A DNA stretch of 7,793 nt. Origin: Methanoregulaceae archaeon UBA288. Lineage in GTDB: Archaea > Halobacteriota > Methanomicrobia > Methanomicrobiales > Methanospirillaceae. The stretch is from NCBI GenBank assembly GCA_002495225.1, contig DAEF01000016.1:1-7793 (forward strand), given 5' to 3'. A model generated the notes under the pieces. That model was given only the letters and a program-made list of their open reading frames with translations. It searched no databases and was not told the DNA's origin. A program made the translations under genes and the position numbers. Of this stretch, positions 1 to 5,598 are shown one piece after another (within the stretch, counting starts at the first letter, position 1; the number at the start of each line of letters is the position of its first letter).

Positions 1-510
1 GGGGCCCCGCCGATCACAGTCGTCCACGGACTGATGATGCGCCACTACTTCCCGTTCCACGAGGCCGTCGACCGGCTCCTCGACGAGCACGCCGTCCGCT
101 GCGCCTTCGACTGCCACAGCATGGAGCCGGTCGGCCCGCCCCTCGCGAAGGACGCGGGCCGGCGCCGCCCCCTCGTCTGCCTCGGCAACCACGGCGACGC
201 GAGCGGCGAAGCCCGCCGCGGGCGGCTCGCGACCTGCCCGCCGGCCTGGATCCGGAGCCTCGCCGCGCACTTCCGCCGCGTGCTCCCCGGGGGCGAGGTG
301 GCCGTCAACCGGCCGTTTCCGGGCGGGTTCACCTCGATGGTCCACTACTGGCACCGGGGGATCCCCTGGGTGCAGGTCGAGCTGAACCGCGGGCTGTACG
401 AGGACGAAAACGGCGGGATCGACGACGGGGCCGTCGCGGAGCTGCGCGAGCACTGCTGGGAGGCGTTCGCCGGGTTCTGGGACGAGGTCGACGAGGGCGG
501 CACGGGCTGA
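1..510 (+). CDS. N-formylglutamate amidohydrolase family protein (5' end outside window)
   Basis: The frame is open from base 1 to the TGA at 508-510, so 169 C-terminal residues are visible and the true start lies upstream. The ATG at 34 is internal: the preceding in-frame residues (GAPPITVVHG) read as ordinary protein. Family signatures visible are an Asp-Cys-His-Ser-Met segment (109-123, candidate metal/catalytic Asp and His), Leu-Gly-Asn (181-189), Asn-Arg-Pro-Phe-Pro-Gly-Gly (307-327) and Gln-Val-Glu-Leu-Asn-Arg (373-390), in the order expected for the zinc-dependent FGase/HutG-like fold. Members hydrolyse N-formyl-L-glutamate to formate and glutamate in histidine degradation, or act on related N-acyl amino acids. 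No histidine-utilisation genes are visible here, so the substrate is uncertain. The protein is cytoplasmic, with no signal or membrane segment in the visible part. The next gene starts 63 bp downstream and appears to have its own promoter. Confidence 0.8.
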   Translation, partial: GAPPITVVHGLMMRHYFPFHEAVDRLLDEHAVRCAFDCHSMEPVGPPLAKDAGRRRPLVCLGNHGDASGEARRGRLATCPPAWIRSLAAHFRRVLPGGEVAVNRPFPGGFTSMVHYWHRGIPWVQVELNRGLYEDENGGIDDGAVAELREHCWEAFAGFWDEVDEGGTG

Positions 511-529
511 ACCCCGCCCCACCGCAACG

Positions 530-569
530 TTCATAACGCGCCACCGGGATCTCGTCTCACCGGGCGGAG
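530..569 (+). promoter_or_regulatory. Putative archaeal promoter and RBS for copB
   Basis: The 63-bp gap before copB has one AT-rich patch, TTCATAAC at 530-537, in otherwise GC-rich DNA. A TATA box here would place initiation near 556-560, giving a leader of about 15 nt containing GGCGGAG (563-569). Its GGAG ends 4 nt before the ATG at 574. The match to a TATA consensus is modest. No clear metal-regulator palindrome was found beside it. Confidence 0.4.
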
Positions 570-573
570 CACC

Positions 574-2580
574 ATGACCGACGAACACGCGCACCACGGG
601 CAGCACGGAAAGCAGACCGCCGGCGCCCACGCCGGGGGGCACGGCCACGACGCGATGCTCGCCGACTTCCGGCGGCGGTTCGCGGTCTCGCTGGTGCTGA
701 CGGTCCCGATCCTGGCCCTGACCCCCGAGGTGCAGGCGCTCGCCGGGGTGGCGTTCGGGTTTTCGGGGCAGGAGCTCGCAGTCCTGCTCCTCGCGACCGT
801 GGTCTACCTCTTCGGCGGGTGGCCCTTCCTCGCGGGGTTCGCGACGGAGGTCCGGACCCGGCGCATCGGCATGATGACCCTGATCGCCCTCGCCATCACG
901 GTCGCCTACGTCTACTCGGCCGCGGTGGCCCTGGGAATCACGCCGGGCATGGGCTTCTTCTGGGAGCTCGCGACCCTGATCGATATCATGCTCCTCGGCC
1001 ACTACATCGAGATGCGCTCGGTGATGGGGGCCTCCCGGGCGCTCGAGGCGCTTGTCCGGATCATGCCGTCCGAGGCCCACCTCGTCTCGGGCGACGAAAC
1101 CGTGGACGTGCCCGTCGGCGAGCTCGCGATCGGCGACGCGGTCCTGGTACGGCCGGGCGAGAAGGTCCCGGTCGACGGCGAGGTGACCGGCGGGGCCTCG
1201 AGCGTGAACGAGTCCATGCTGACCGGCGAGTCGAGGCCGGTCCGCCGGGCCCCCGGCGACCGGGTCATCGGCGGCGCCCTCAACGGCGAGGGGGCGCTCA
1301 CCGTCCGGGTGACGGCGACCGGCCGGGAGACCTACCTGGCCCAGGTGATCGAGCTCGTCCGGCAGGCGCAGGAGTCGAAGTCGCGGACCCAGGACCTCGC
1401 CAGCACGGCCGCGCTGGTCCTGACCGTCGTGGCCGTGACCGTCGGCGCGGTCACGTTCTGGGGCTGGCTCGCCCTCGGCCAGGACCTCGCGTTCGCGGTC
1501 GAGCGGGCCGTGACGGTCATGGTGATCTCCTGCCCCCACGCGCTCGGGCTCGCGGTCCCGCTCGTGGTTGCGGTCTCGACCTCGCTCGCGGCCGGCGCGG
1601 GGCTCCTGATCCGCGACCGGCAGGCCTTCGAGGCGGCCCGCGACCTCGGCGTCGTGATCTTCGACAAGACCGGCACCCTCACCGAGGGCCGGTTCGGGGT
1701 GACCGCCGCGGTCCCGCTCGGCGACGAGCCGGAGGACGCGGTCCTCGCCTCCGCTGCCGCGCTGGAGGCGGCGAGCGAGCATTCGATCGCCCGGGGGATC
1801 GTGGACGAGGCCCGGCGCCGCGGCCTTTCGATCCCCGGGGCGGCCAGCTTCCGGGCCCTGCCCGGCGTCGGGGTCGAGGGCGACGTGGAGGGCCGGCGGC
1901 TCCGCGTCGTCAGCCCCGGCGCGCTCGAGGAGGCGGGGATCGCGGTCGACGACGACGACCGGCTCCGCGCCGCCCGCACCCGGGGCGAGACCGTGGTCTA
2001 CCTCGTCGAGGGCGGCCGGCCCCTCGGGGCGTTCGCGCTCGCGGACGTGGTCCGGCCCGAGGCGCGCGAGGCCGTCGCCGAGCTGCGGTCCATGGGCTAC
2101 CGGTGCGTGATGCTGACCGGCGATGCCCGGACCGTTGCCGCGGCCGTCGCGGCCGACCTCGCGCTCGACGACTACTACGCGGAGGTGCTGCCCCACGAGA
2201 AGGCCGAGAAGGTCCGGGAGGTCCAGCGGGAGGCGAGGGTGGCCATGGTCGGGGACGGCGTGAACGACGCGCCCGCGCTCGTCCAGGCCGACGTCGGGGT
2301 GGCGATCGGCGCCGGGACGGACGTCGCAATCGAGTCGGCCGACATCGTCCTCGTCCGCTCCGACCCCCGGGACGTGGCGAACCTGATGCGCCTGTCGAAG
2401 CGGACCTACCGGAAGATGGCCCAGAACCTGCTCTGGGCGACCGGGTACAACGTGGTCGCGATCCCGCTCGCGGCCGGCGTGCTCTCCGGCGCCGGGATCG
2501 TGCTGACGCCGGCCGTCGGGGCCGTGCTGATGAGCGTCTCGACCGTGATCGTCGCGGTCAACGCCCGGCTTCTGCGCTGA
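574..2580 (+). CDS. copB: P1B-3 type copper/silver-exporting ATPase (CopB-like)
   Basis: A 668-aa heavy-metal P-type ATPase, complete by family length, that should export Cu(II)/Cu(I) or Ag(I) across the cytoplasmic membrane using ATP. Seven histidines fall within the first 25 residues, and there is no CxxC HMA domain, as in CopB rather than CopA. Eight membrane segments are predicted. Motifs: TGES actuator loop (217-220), Cys-Pro-His in TM6 (320-322), phosphorylated Asp364 in DKTGT, and GDGVND hinge (560-565). The P1B-3 signatures are exact: N-x6-YN-x4-P in TM7 (N618, Y625, N626, P631) and MSxSTx5N in TM8 (M653 to N663). The usual nucleotide-binding His-Pro pair reads His403-Ser404, an oddity noted separately. 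The ATG is chosen because it begins the His-rich tail and follows a GGAG. No copper chaperone or regulator gene is adjacent. Substrate assignment rests on the motifs only. Confidence 0.94.
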   Translation: MTDEHAHHGQHGKQTAGAHAGGHGHDAMLADFRRRFAVSLVLTVPILALTPEVQALAGVAFGFSGQELAVLLLATVVYLFGGWPFLAGFATEVRTRRIGMMTLIALAITVAYVYSAAVALGITPGMGFFWELATLIDIMLLGHYIEMRSVMGASRALEALVRIMPSEAHLVSGDETVDVPVGELAIGDAVLVRPGEKVPVDGEVTGGASSVNESMLTGESRPVRRAPGDRVIGGALNGEGALTVRVTATGRETYLAQVIELVRQAQESKSRTQDLASTAALVLTVVAVTVGAVTFWGWLALGQDLAFAVERAVTVMVISCPHALGLAVPLVVAVSTSLAAGAGLLIRDRQAFEAARDLGVVIFDKTGTLTEGRFGVTAAVPLGDEPEDAVLASAAALEAASEHSIARGIVDEARRRGLSIPGAASFRALPGVGVEGDVEGRRLRVVSPGALEEAGIAVDDDDRLRAARTRGETVVYLVEGGRPLGAFALADVVRPEAREAVAELRSMGYRCVMLTGDARTVAAAVAADLALDDYYAEVLPHEKAEKVREVQREARVAMVGDGVNDAPALVQADVGVAIGAGTDVAIESADIVLVRSDPRDVANLMRLSKRTYRKMAQNLLWATGYNVVAIPLAAGVLSGAGIVLTPAVGAVLMSVSTVIVAVNARLLR

Positions 2581-2622
2581 CTTTCGGGCCGCCGTTCACT
2601 TTCACACCGCAACCCTGACCCC

Positions 2623-2631
2623 TCATATACT
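2623..2631 (+). promoter_or_regulatory. TATA-like box downstream of copB
   Basis: TCATATACT stands out as the only TATA-like element in the 208-bp gap after copB. Archaeal initiation about 25 nt downstream would fall near 2650, which is the first base of a strong hairpin. The element is close to palindromic, so direction cannot be read from it alone. The plus direction is preferred because the small gene pair lies downstream. The upstream flank is C-rich and not a good BRE. Confidence 0.35.
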
Positions 2632-2649
2632 CCCCCGCCGAGATCAGCT

Positions 2650-2680
2650 GTGCCTGCCCCCACGAGCACGGGGGCGGCAC
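2650..2680 (+). other. Strong bulged stem-loop (leader or small RNA element)
   Basis: GTGCC (2650-2654), a bulged T at 2655, and GCCCCC (2656-2661) pair with GGGGGC (2670-2675) and GGCAC (2676-2680). The result is an 11-bp stem with one bulge and an 8-nt loop. It begins where a transcript from the TATA-like box at 2623-2631 would start. Its 3' arm overlaps the 5' arm of a second hairpin next to a T tract, so the two folds exclude each other. Chance formation is possible in GC-rich DNA, but the stem is long and perfectly complementary apart from the bulge. Confidence 0.4.
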
Positions 2681-2695
2681 CACATCGGTGTTTTT
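2678..2695 (+). terminator. Possible intrinsic terminator: short hairpin followed by T5
   Basis: CACC (2678-2681) pairs with GGTG (2687-2690) around a 5-nt loop, followed directly by TTTTT (2691-2695), the only T5 on this strand in the intergenic region. Two G-U pairs could lengthen the stem. It could end copB transcription or a short transcript started near 2650. Archaeal termination relies mainly on the T tract, so the weak stem does not exclude function. Confidence 0.35.
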
Positions 2696-2699
2696 GCGT

Positions 2700-2792
2700 A
2701 TGACCAGAGACGGACACGGCCCCTCCCCTCCACCCCGGCACCAGCGTGGCGGTCGGACGGGGCGCATGACGGCGACCGGGGGCGCGGCATGA
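2700..2792 (+). CDS. Possible 30-aa leader peptide overlapping the next gene
   Basis: An ATG at 2700 opens a 30-codon frame ending in a TGA that overlaps the ATG of the 66-aa gene (ATGA at 2789-2792). The product is Gly/Arg/Pro-rich and resembles no family I know. There is no good Shine-Dalgarno sequence. The best arguments for translation are the ATGA overlap and the lack of a good RBS for the following gene, which would make translational coupling useful. It may equally be chance. Confidence 0.2.
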   Translation: MTRDGHGPSPPPRHQRGGRTGRMTATGGAA

Positions 2793-2989
2793 GCTGCCGC
2801 GCGGAGCTCCCGGTCGTGCTCGAGCGCTGGCGGCGCTTCCGCCGGGCGCTGAAGGCCGGCGACCAGCCGGCGATGGACGTGGTGATCGCCGCCCTCGAGC
2901 GGAACGGGCCGGCGACGTTCGGCAGCCTCGACGACCCCCTCGAGGCCGCCGCGCTCGCGGTCCTCCTCGAGTTCGCGAGGGAGGCGTAG
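2789..2989 (+). CDS. Small conserved-hypothetical archaeal protein (66 aa)
   Basis: A 66-aa, helix-rich, soluble protein with no signal or membrane segment. Its layout is a basic amphipathic start (ERWRRFRRAL, residues 12-21), an acidic/polar GDQPAMD turn, a Gly/Pro-containing middle, and a C-terminal leucine/alanine helix (LAVLLEFAREA). From memory this resembles a family of short archaeal proteins of unknown function with a W-x2-FRRAL, D-Q-x-x-(F/M)-D, then P-x-E-x3-LS-x-LLE pattern. I could not verify this. ATG 2789 is the only usual start codon in this frame back to about 2690. It has only a weak G-rich stretch upstream and overlaps the stop of a 30-codon ORF. The next gene begins 3 bp after its stop, so the two almost certainly form an operon. 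Function unknown. Confidence 0.7.
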   Translation: MSCRAELPVVLERWRRFRRALKAGDQPAMDVVIAALERNGPATFGSLDDPLEAAALAVLLEFAREA

Positions 2990-2992
2990 GGC

Positions 2993-3505
2993 GTGCGGCT
3001 CTGGTGCTGGCCGGGCGGGACCTTCCAGCTCGGGGAGCTGAAGGTCCTGGTCGCGACGCCGGACCGGATGGCCTCGCTCCTGGAGCTGCCCGAGATCGCC
3101 CGGTTCCACACCCGGTACCTCTACCACGGCCTCTCCGGGGTCCTCTTCCGCGCCCCGCCGGTACGGTCGGAGCACTTCGAAACAATCAAGATCGAGACCC
3201 TCGACGAGCTGACGGCCGCCGTCCGGTCGTCGTTCCACACGGTCCTGATGGTCGAGTGGGACCCGGCCCTCGCGGCCGGCCTCGACGCCGAGGAGCGGGG
3301 GCGGCGGATGGGCCGGCTCACGGCCGCGCTGAAGCGGCGGGCCGGGTCGTCGATCGTGATCGTGTACGCGCCGGCCATGGACGACGCCCTGCAGCTGGTG
3401 GCGGCCGGGGCCGACCAGACGGTCTGGCTCGCGCCCCTGCCGGCGCCGGCCCGGCCGACGGTGGCCGCAGCGGCGCGGGCGCAGGCGCAGCAGACGCTCT
3501 TTTAG
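2993..3505 (+). CDS. Conserved-hypothetical protein (170 aa) with PIP-box-like C-terminus
   Basis: I do not recognise a named family. A GTG start at 2993 is chosen because GAGGGAGG (2977-2984) sits 8 nt upstream, an excellent Shine-Dalgarno sequence embedded in the end of the preceding gene. The N-terminal ~60 residues contain aromatic and basic positions (FHTRYLYHGLSG, 38-49). The C-terminal half has buried beta-strand candidates, VLMVEWD (84-90), SIVIVYAP (120-127) and QTVWLAP (142-148), separated by helices. This suggests an alpha/beta Rossmann- or RecA-like core, but no Walker A loop is present. An Ala/Pro-rich tail (149-163) leads to the last residues QAQQTLF, which resemble the start of a PCNA-interacting motif. 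It forms an operon with the 66-aa gene and runs tail to tail into phoU. A link to DNA transactions is only inference. Confidence 0.75.
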   Translation: MRLWCWPGGTFQLGELKVLVATPDRMASLLELPEIARFHTRYLYHGLSGVLFRAPPVRSEHFETIKIETLDELTAAVRSSFHTVLMVEWDPALAAGLDAEERGRRMGRLTAALKRRAGSSIVIVYAPAMDDALQLVAAGADQTVWLAPLPAPARPTVAAAARAQAQQTLF

Positions 3506-3507
3506 GC

Positions 3508-3521
3508 GGGGGCGGACCCCC
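3508..3521. terminator. GC stem-loop at the convergent gene junction
   Basis: GGGGG (3508-3512), loop CGGA, CCCCC (3517-3521) forms a perfect 5-bp stem exactly between the stop of the 170-aa gene and the stop of phoU; the last C belongs to the phoU stop codon. It could serve both converging transcripts. Neither strand has a following T tract, so its role as a terminator is weakly supported. Confidence 0.25.
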
Positions 3522-4528
3522 TATCCCTTCGCCTCGACGGCGTGGTTGATCACGGTCTCGGCGATGTCGCCCGAGTACTCGCCGAGCCGGCGGACGGACT
3601 CGGCGACGTAGCCGAGGGCCACCGCGGGGCCGGCCGGCAGGGAGAGGGCGGCGGTGTGGATCGCCTCGGAGAGGACCTCTGCCTGTCGCACCTCCTCGAT
3701 CGCCCGGTTGGCGAGCCGCATGTCCCGGGTGAAGAACGAGGCGATGGCGTGGTCCAGGACCCCGAGCGAGAAGGCGCTCGCCGCCCGCAGGCGCCGGACG
3801 GTCTCCGGATCCACCGGGTGGTCGGCCAGCACGACCGCGTTCCGCGCGATGCGCACCGCGTGGTCGCCGATCCGCTCCAGGATCCGCGCGACCGCCGCGA
3901 CGCTCGAGGCCTCTCCGGGCGAGGCCCCCATCTTCTTCGCCAGGTTCGCGTCCTTCATGACCATGTTCGTCTGCCGGGCGATCAGCCACTGGAGGCGGTC
4001 GATGTCGCGGTCTCTCCCGATCACCTCGCCGGCCAGCCCCGCGTCCCGCTTCTCGACCGCGGTGACCGCGTCCTCGTGCATGGAGCAGACGACCACGAAC
4101 ATCCGCTTGAGCGTACTCTCGAACGGAAGCTCGCTCGGGCTCAACAGATCCTTGATCCGGACCGAGGTCTCCGACTCCTCGGTCACCTCCTGGCCGATGG
4201 TCATCTGCGTGAAGTCGCGCACGACCGTCCGGACGAACGGGGGGAGGCGGGTCTTCGACAGGACGGTGATCGCCGAGTATCCGGCGATGTAGCAGCCGAT
4301 CAGGGACCGGAAGAGAAACGCCGGGTTCGTGCACGAACTCACGTCGAGCTCCTTCGTCTGCGGCGCCGGGTCGCCCGAGACACGGGCCGTGATCATTAGA
4401 GTCCCGTCCGGCTGCGCGACGATGCCGACCGGGTCGTTCTTCCGCACCTGCATGGCCGTGGTCCACTCCTTGGGGAGCGTGACCACGAGCGACGACCCCC
4501 CGGTCATCTGGACGCGTCGGATATCCAT
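3521..4528 (-). CDS. phoU: PhoU family phosphate regulator with N-terminal AbrB/MazE-like DNA-binding domain
   Basis: A 335-aa protein with two parts. Residues 1-50 (MDIRRVQMTGGSSLVVTLPK, then EW and an NDPVGIV strand) have the swapped-hairpin pattern of AbrB/SpoVT/MazE DNA-binding domains. Residues ~75-330 form the two three-helix repeats of PhoU, each with its acidic metal-binding signature: R215-x2-E218-R-I-G-D222 in repeat one, and R313-R-L-G-E317-Y-S-G-D321-I-A-E324 in repeat two. PhoU proteins adjust Pst transport and phosphate signalling. The fused DNA-binding domain, common in archaea, implies direct transcriptional control. The gene is divergent from pstS with a 130-bp shared control region containing four related 9-bp elements. 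The ATG at 4526-4528 starts the domain exactly and follows GGGAAGG. No histidine kinase or PhoB-like regulator is visible. Family identity is secure; the DNA target is inference. Confidence 0.93.
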   Translation of the reverse strand: MDIRRVQMTGGSSLVVTLPKEWTTAMQVRKNDPVGIVAQPDGTLMITARVSGDPAPQTKELDVSSCTNPAFLFRSLIGCYIAGYSAITVLSKTRLPPFVRTVVRDFTQMTIGQEVTEESETSVRIKDLLSPSELPFESTLKRMFVVVCSMHEDAVTAVEKRDAGLAGEVIGRDRDIDRLQWLIARQTNMVMKDANLAKKMGASPGEASSVAAVARILERIGDHAVRIARNAVVLADHPVDPETVRRLRAASAFSLGVLDHAIASFFTRDMRLANRAIEEVRQAEVLSEAIHTAALSLPAGPAVALGYVAESVRRLGEYSGDIAETVINHAVEAKG

Positions 4529-4557
4529 GATCCTTCCCGTTCAGGGATGGGCGACCA

Positions 4558-4608
4558 ACCTATTCAATAGTTCTCCCTGTTTCTCAATAGGTCCGGGATA
4601 CCTATTGA
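4558..4608. repeat. Four-copy 9-bp operator-like element in the phoU/pstS divergent region
   Basis: The element ACCTATTGA occurs four times counting both strands. 4558-4566 is ACCTATTCA (8/9, forward) and 4564-4572 is TCAATAGTT (8/9, reverse); these two overlap by 3 bp. 4584-4592 is TCAATAGGT (9/9, reverse) and 4600-4608 is ACCTATTGA (9/9, forward). The first pair contains the palindrome CTATT-C-AATAG (4560-4570). The second is a perfect 9-bp inverted repeat with a 7-bp spacer. Pair centres are 31 bp apart, about three helical turns. The AT-rich copies stand out from surrounding GC-rich DNA. This looks like a regulator binding array for phosphate-dependent control of both promoters. Confidence 0.7.
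4563..4577 (-). promoter_or_regulatory. Putative phoU promoter (BRE/TATA) overlapping operator pair 1
   Basis: Read on the minus strand, the purine-rich GAGAA is followed by CTATTGAA, a plausible BRE/TATA pair. Initiation about 25 nt downstream would fall near 4540, giving a leader of roughly 12 nt that carries GGGAAGG just before the ATG at 4528. The TATA part coincides with the first inverted pair of the 9-bp elements, which would suit repression by a bound factor. Confidence 0.4.
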
Positions 4609-4613
4609 TTCTC

Positions 4614-4627
4614 CGTCGAATATCCAT
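4614..4627 (-). repeat. Near-copy of the phoU start region, 99 bp upstream and in frame
   Basis: CGTCGAATATCCAT (4614-4627) matches CGTCGGATATCCAT (4515-4528) at 13 of 14 positions. On the minus strand both read ATG-GAT-AT(C/T)-CGA-CG, encoding Met-Asp-Ile-Arg-Arg. The offset is exactly 33 codons, but the upstream frame stops at 4541-4543 after 28 codons. It may be a duplication remnant, a short upstream ORF or coincidence. It overlaps the proposed pstS TATA box. Confidence 0.45.
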
Positions 4628-4629
4628 AT
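4616..4629 (+). promoter_or_regulatory. Putative pstS promoter (BRE/TATA)
   Basis: TCGAATATCCATAT offers a purine-containing BRE-like start and a TATA-like core, lying 6-8 bp after the last 9-bp element. Expected initiation near 4648-4652 leaves a leader of only about 7-11 nt before the ATG at 4659, so the transcript may be nearly leaderless. AGGGA at 4645-4649 is the only RBS-like sequence and may lie at the transcript's very 5' end. Confidence 0.45.
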
Positions 4630-4658
4630 GCCCGACCCCACGTAAGGGATACGAAAGC

Positions 4659-5567
4659 ATGCACTCCCATCGCAGCACCCTGATCCTGCCCGGGCTCGTC
4701 GCCGTCGTCATCGGCGCCCTGCTCGTCGCGGGCTGTACCGGCACCGGCGGCACCGCCACCCCCACGCCGACGGGTACCACCACCGACAACGCCGGGTCCT
4801 TCGTCCCGAGCGGCGCGACCGGCAAGATCTCGGTCACGGGCTCGACCACGGTCCTCCCGATCGCCCAGGCCCTCGCGGAGCGCTACATGGACCTCAACCA
4901 GGGCGCGGACATCCAGGTCTCCGGCGGCGGCTCCTCGGTCGGCGTCACCGCGATCGGCGAGAAGACGGCCGAGATCGGGATGGCCTCGCGCGAGCTCAAG
5001 GACGCCGAGACGGCGAAGTATCCCGCCCTCGAGCCGATCGCGGTCGCCCGCGACGGCATCGCGGTGATCGTCCACCCGTCCAACACGGTCGCGGACCTCA
5101 CCCTCGACCAGGTCCGGGAGATCTACGCCGGGAACGTGACGAACTGGAAGGATGTCGGCGGCCAGGACCGGCAGATCGTGGCGATCGGCCGCGACTCGGC
5201 CTCGGGCACGCGCGAGTTCTTCACCGAGAAGGTGATGGGCACGACCAGCACCGCGGCGACCATGCTCGAGAAGAACTCGAACGGCGCGATCCAGTCCTCG
5301 GTCGCCCCGAACCCGGGCGCGATCGGCTACGTCGGCCTCGGGTACGTGGACGCCACGGTCCGCGCGATCCCCCTCTCGGTGGACGGCACGGCTGTCGAAC
5401 CGTCGATCGAGAACGTGGTGAACGGTCGGTACCCGGTCGCGCGCGAGCTCTACTTCGTCACCAGCGGCGAGGCGACGGGACTTGCTCGGGACTTCGTCGC
5501 CTTCGCGCTCAGCGACGAGGGGCAGCAGATCGTGGAGAAGGAAGGCTTCATCCCGATCGCGGCATAG
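4659..5567 (+). CDS. pstS: Phosphate ABC transporter substrate-binding lipoprotein PstS
   Basis: A 302-aa lipoprotein that binds inorganic phosphate outside the membrane and delivers it to the PstCA permease. The start at 4659 gives a clean signal peptide: a short basic start, hydrophobic core (residues 8-23), and lipobox ending Ala-Gly-Cys26. The frame is open far upstream, but those residues are non-protein-like and antisense to phoU. A Thr/Pro/Gly-rich linker (27-47), typical of archaeal surface lipoproteins, precedes the binding domain. Phosphate-site signatures are TGSTTV (60-65), GGGSSVG (89-95), a Met-Ala-Ser-Arg strand (108-111), HPSN (139-142), YAGNVTNWKDVGG (156-168) and R178-D-S-A-S-G-T-R185, all characteristic of PstS rather than of molybdate or tungstate binders. 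It is the first gene of the operon, divergent from phoU. The stop is followed by GGGGAGA and the permease gene 31 bp later. Confidence 0.95.
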   Translation: MHSHRSTLILPGLVAVVIGALLVAGCTGTGGTATPTPTGTTTDNAGSFVPSGATGKISVTGSTTVLPIAQALAERYMDLNQGADIQVSGGGSSVGVTAIGEKTAEIGMASRELKDAETAKYPALEPIAVARDGIAVIVHPSNTVADLTLDQVREIYAGNVTNWKDVGGQDRQIVAIGRDSASGTREFFTEKVMGTTSTAATMLEKNSNGAIQSSVAPNPGAIGYVGLGYVDATVRAIPLSVDGTAVEPSIENVVNGRYPVARELYFVTSGEATGLARDFVAFALSDEGQQIVEKEGFIPIAA

Positions 5568-5598
5568 GGGAGACACCCTATCCCAGCTCTCCATCTCC

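Noticed and set aside
34..36. ATG at 34 as the true start of the first gene
   Set aside because: The frame is open to base 1, and a 158-aa product would be short for the N-formylglutamate amidohydrolase family. It is an internal Met.
819..2618. 599-codon plus-strand ORF inside copB
   Set aside because: It is an Arg/Gly/Pro/Ala-rich out-of-frame shadow of copB with no recognisable motif.
2406..3238. Overlapping minus-strand ORFs (155-259 codons) across the copB end and the small gene pair
   Set aside because: Their compositions are Arg/Pro/Ala-biased. The plus-strand genes have better protein character, and the second has an excellent SD.
3542..4399. Long plus-strand ORFs antisense to phoU
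   Set aside because: phoU has clear domain motifs on the minus strand; these are His/Arg/Asp-rich shadows.
4595..4652. Repeated GGGATAC (4595-4601 and 4646-4652) near the pstS start
   Set aside because: Only 7 bp, one copy overlaps the 9-bp operator element and the other the RBS-like site. It is too short to claim as a separate signal.
4329..4658. Upstream extension of the pstS frame
   Set aside because: It runs antisense through the phoU start and the operator region. The signal peptide begins at 4659, and an N-terminal extension would destroy lipoprotein export.
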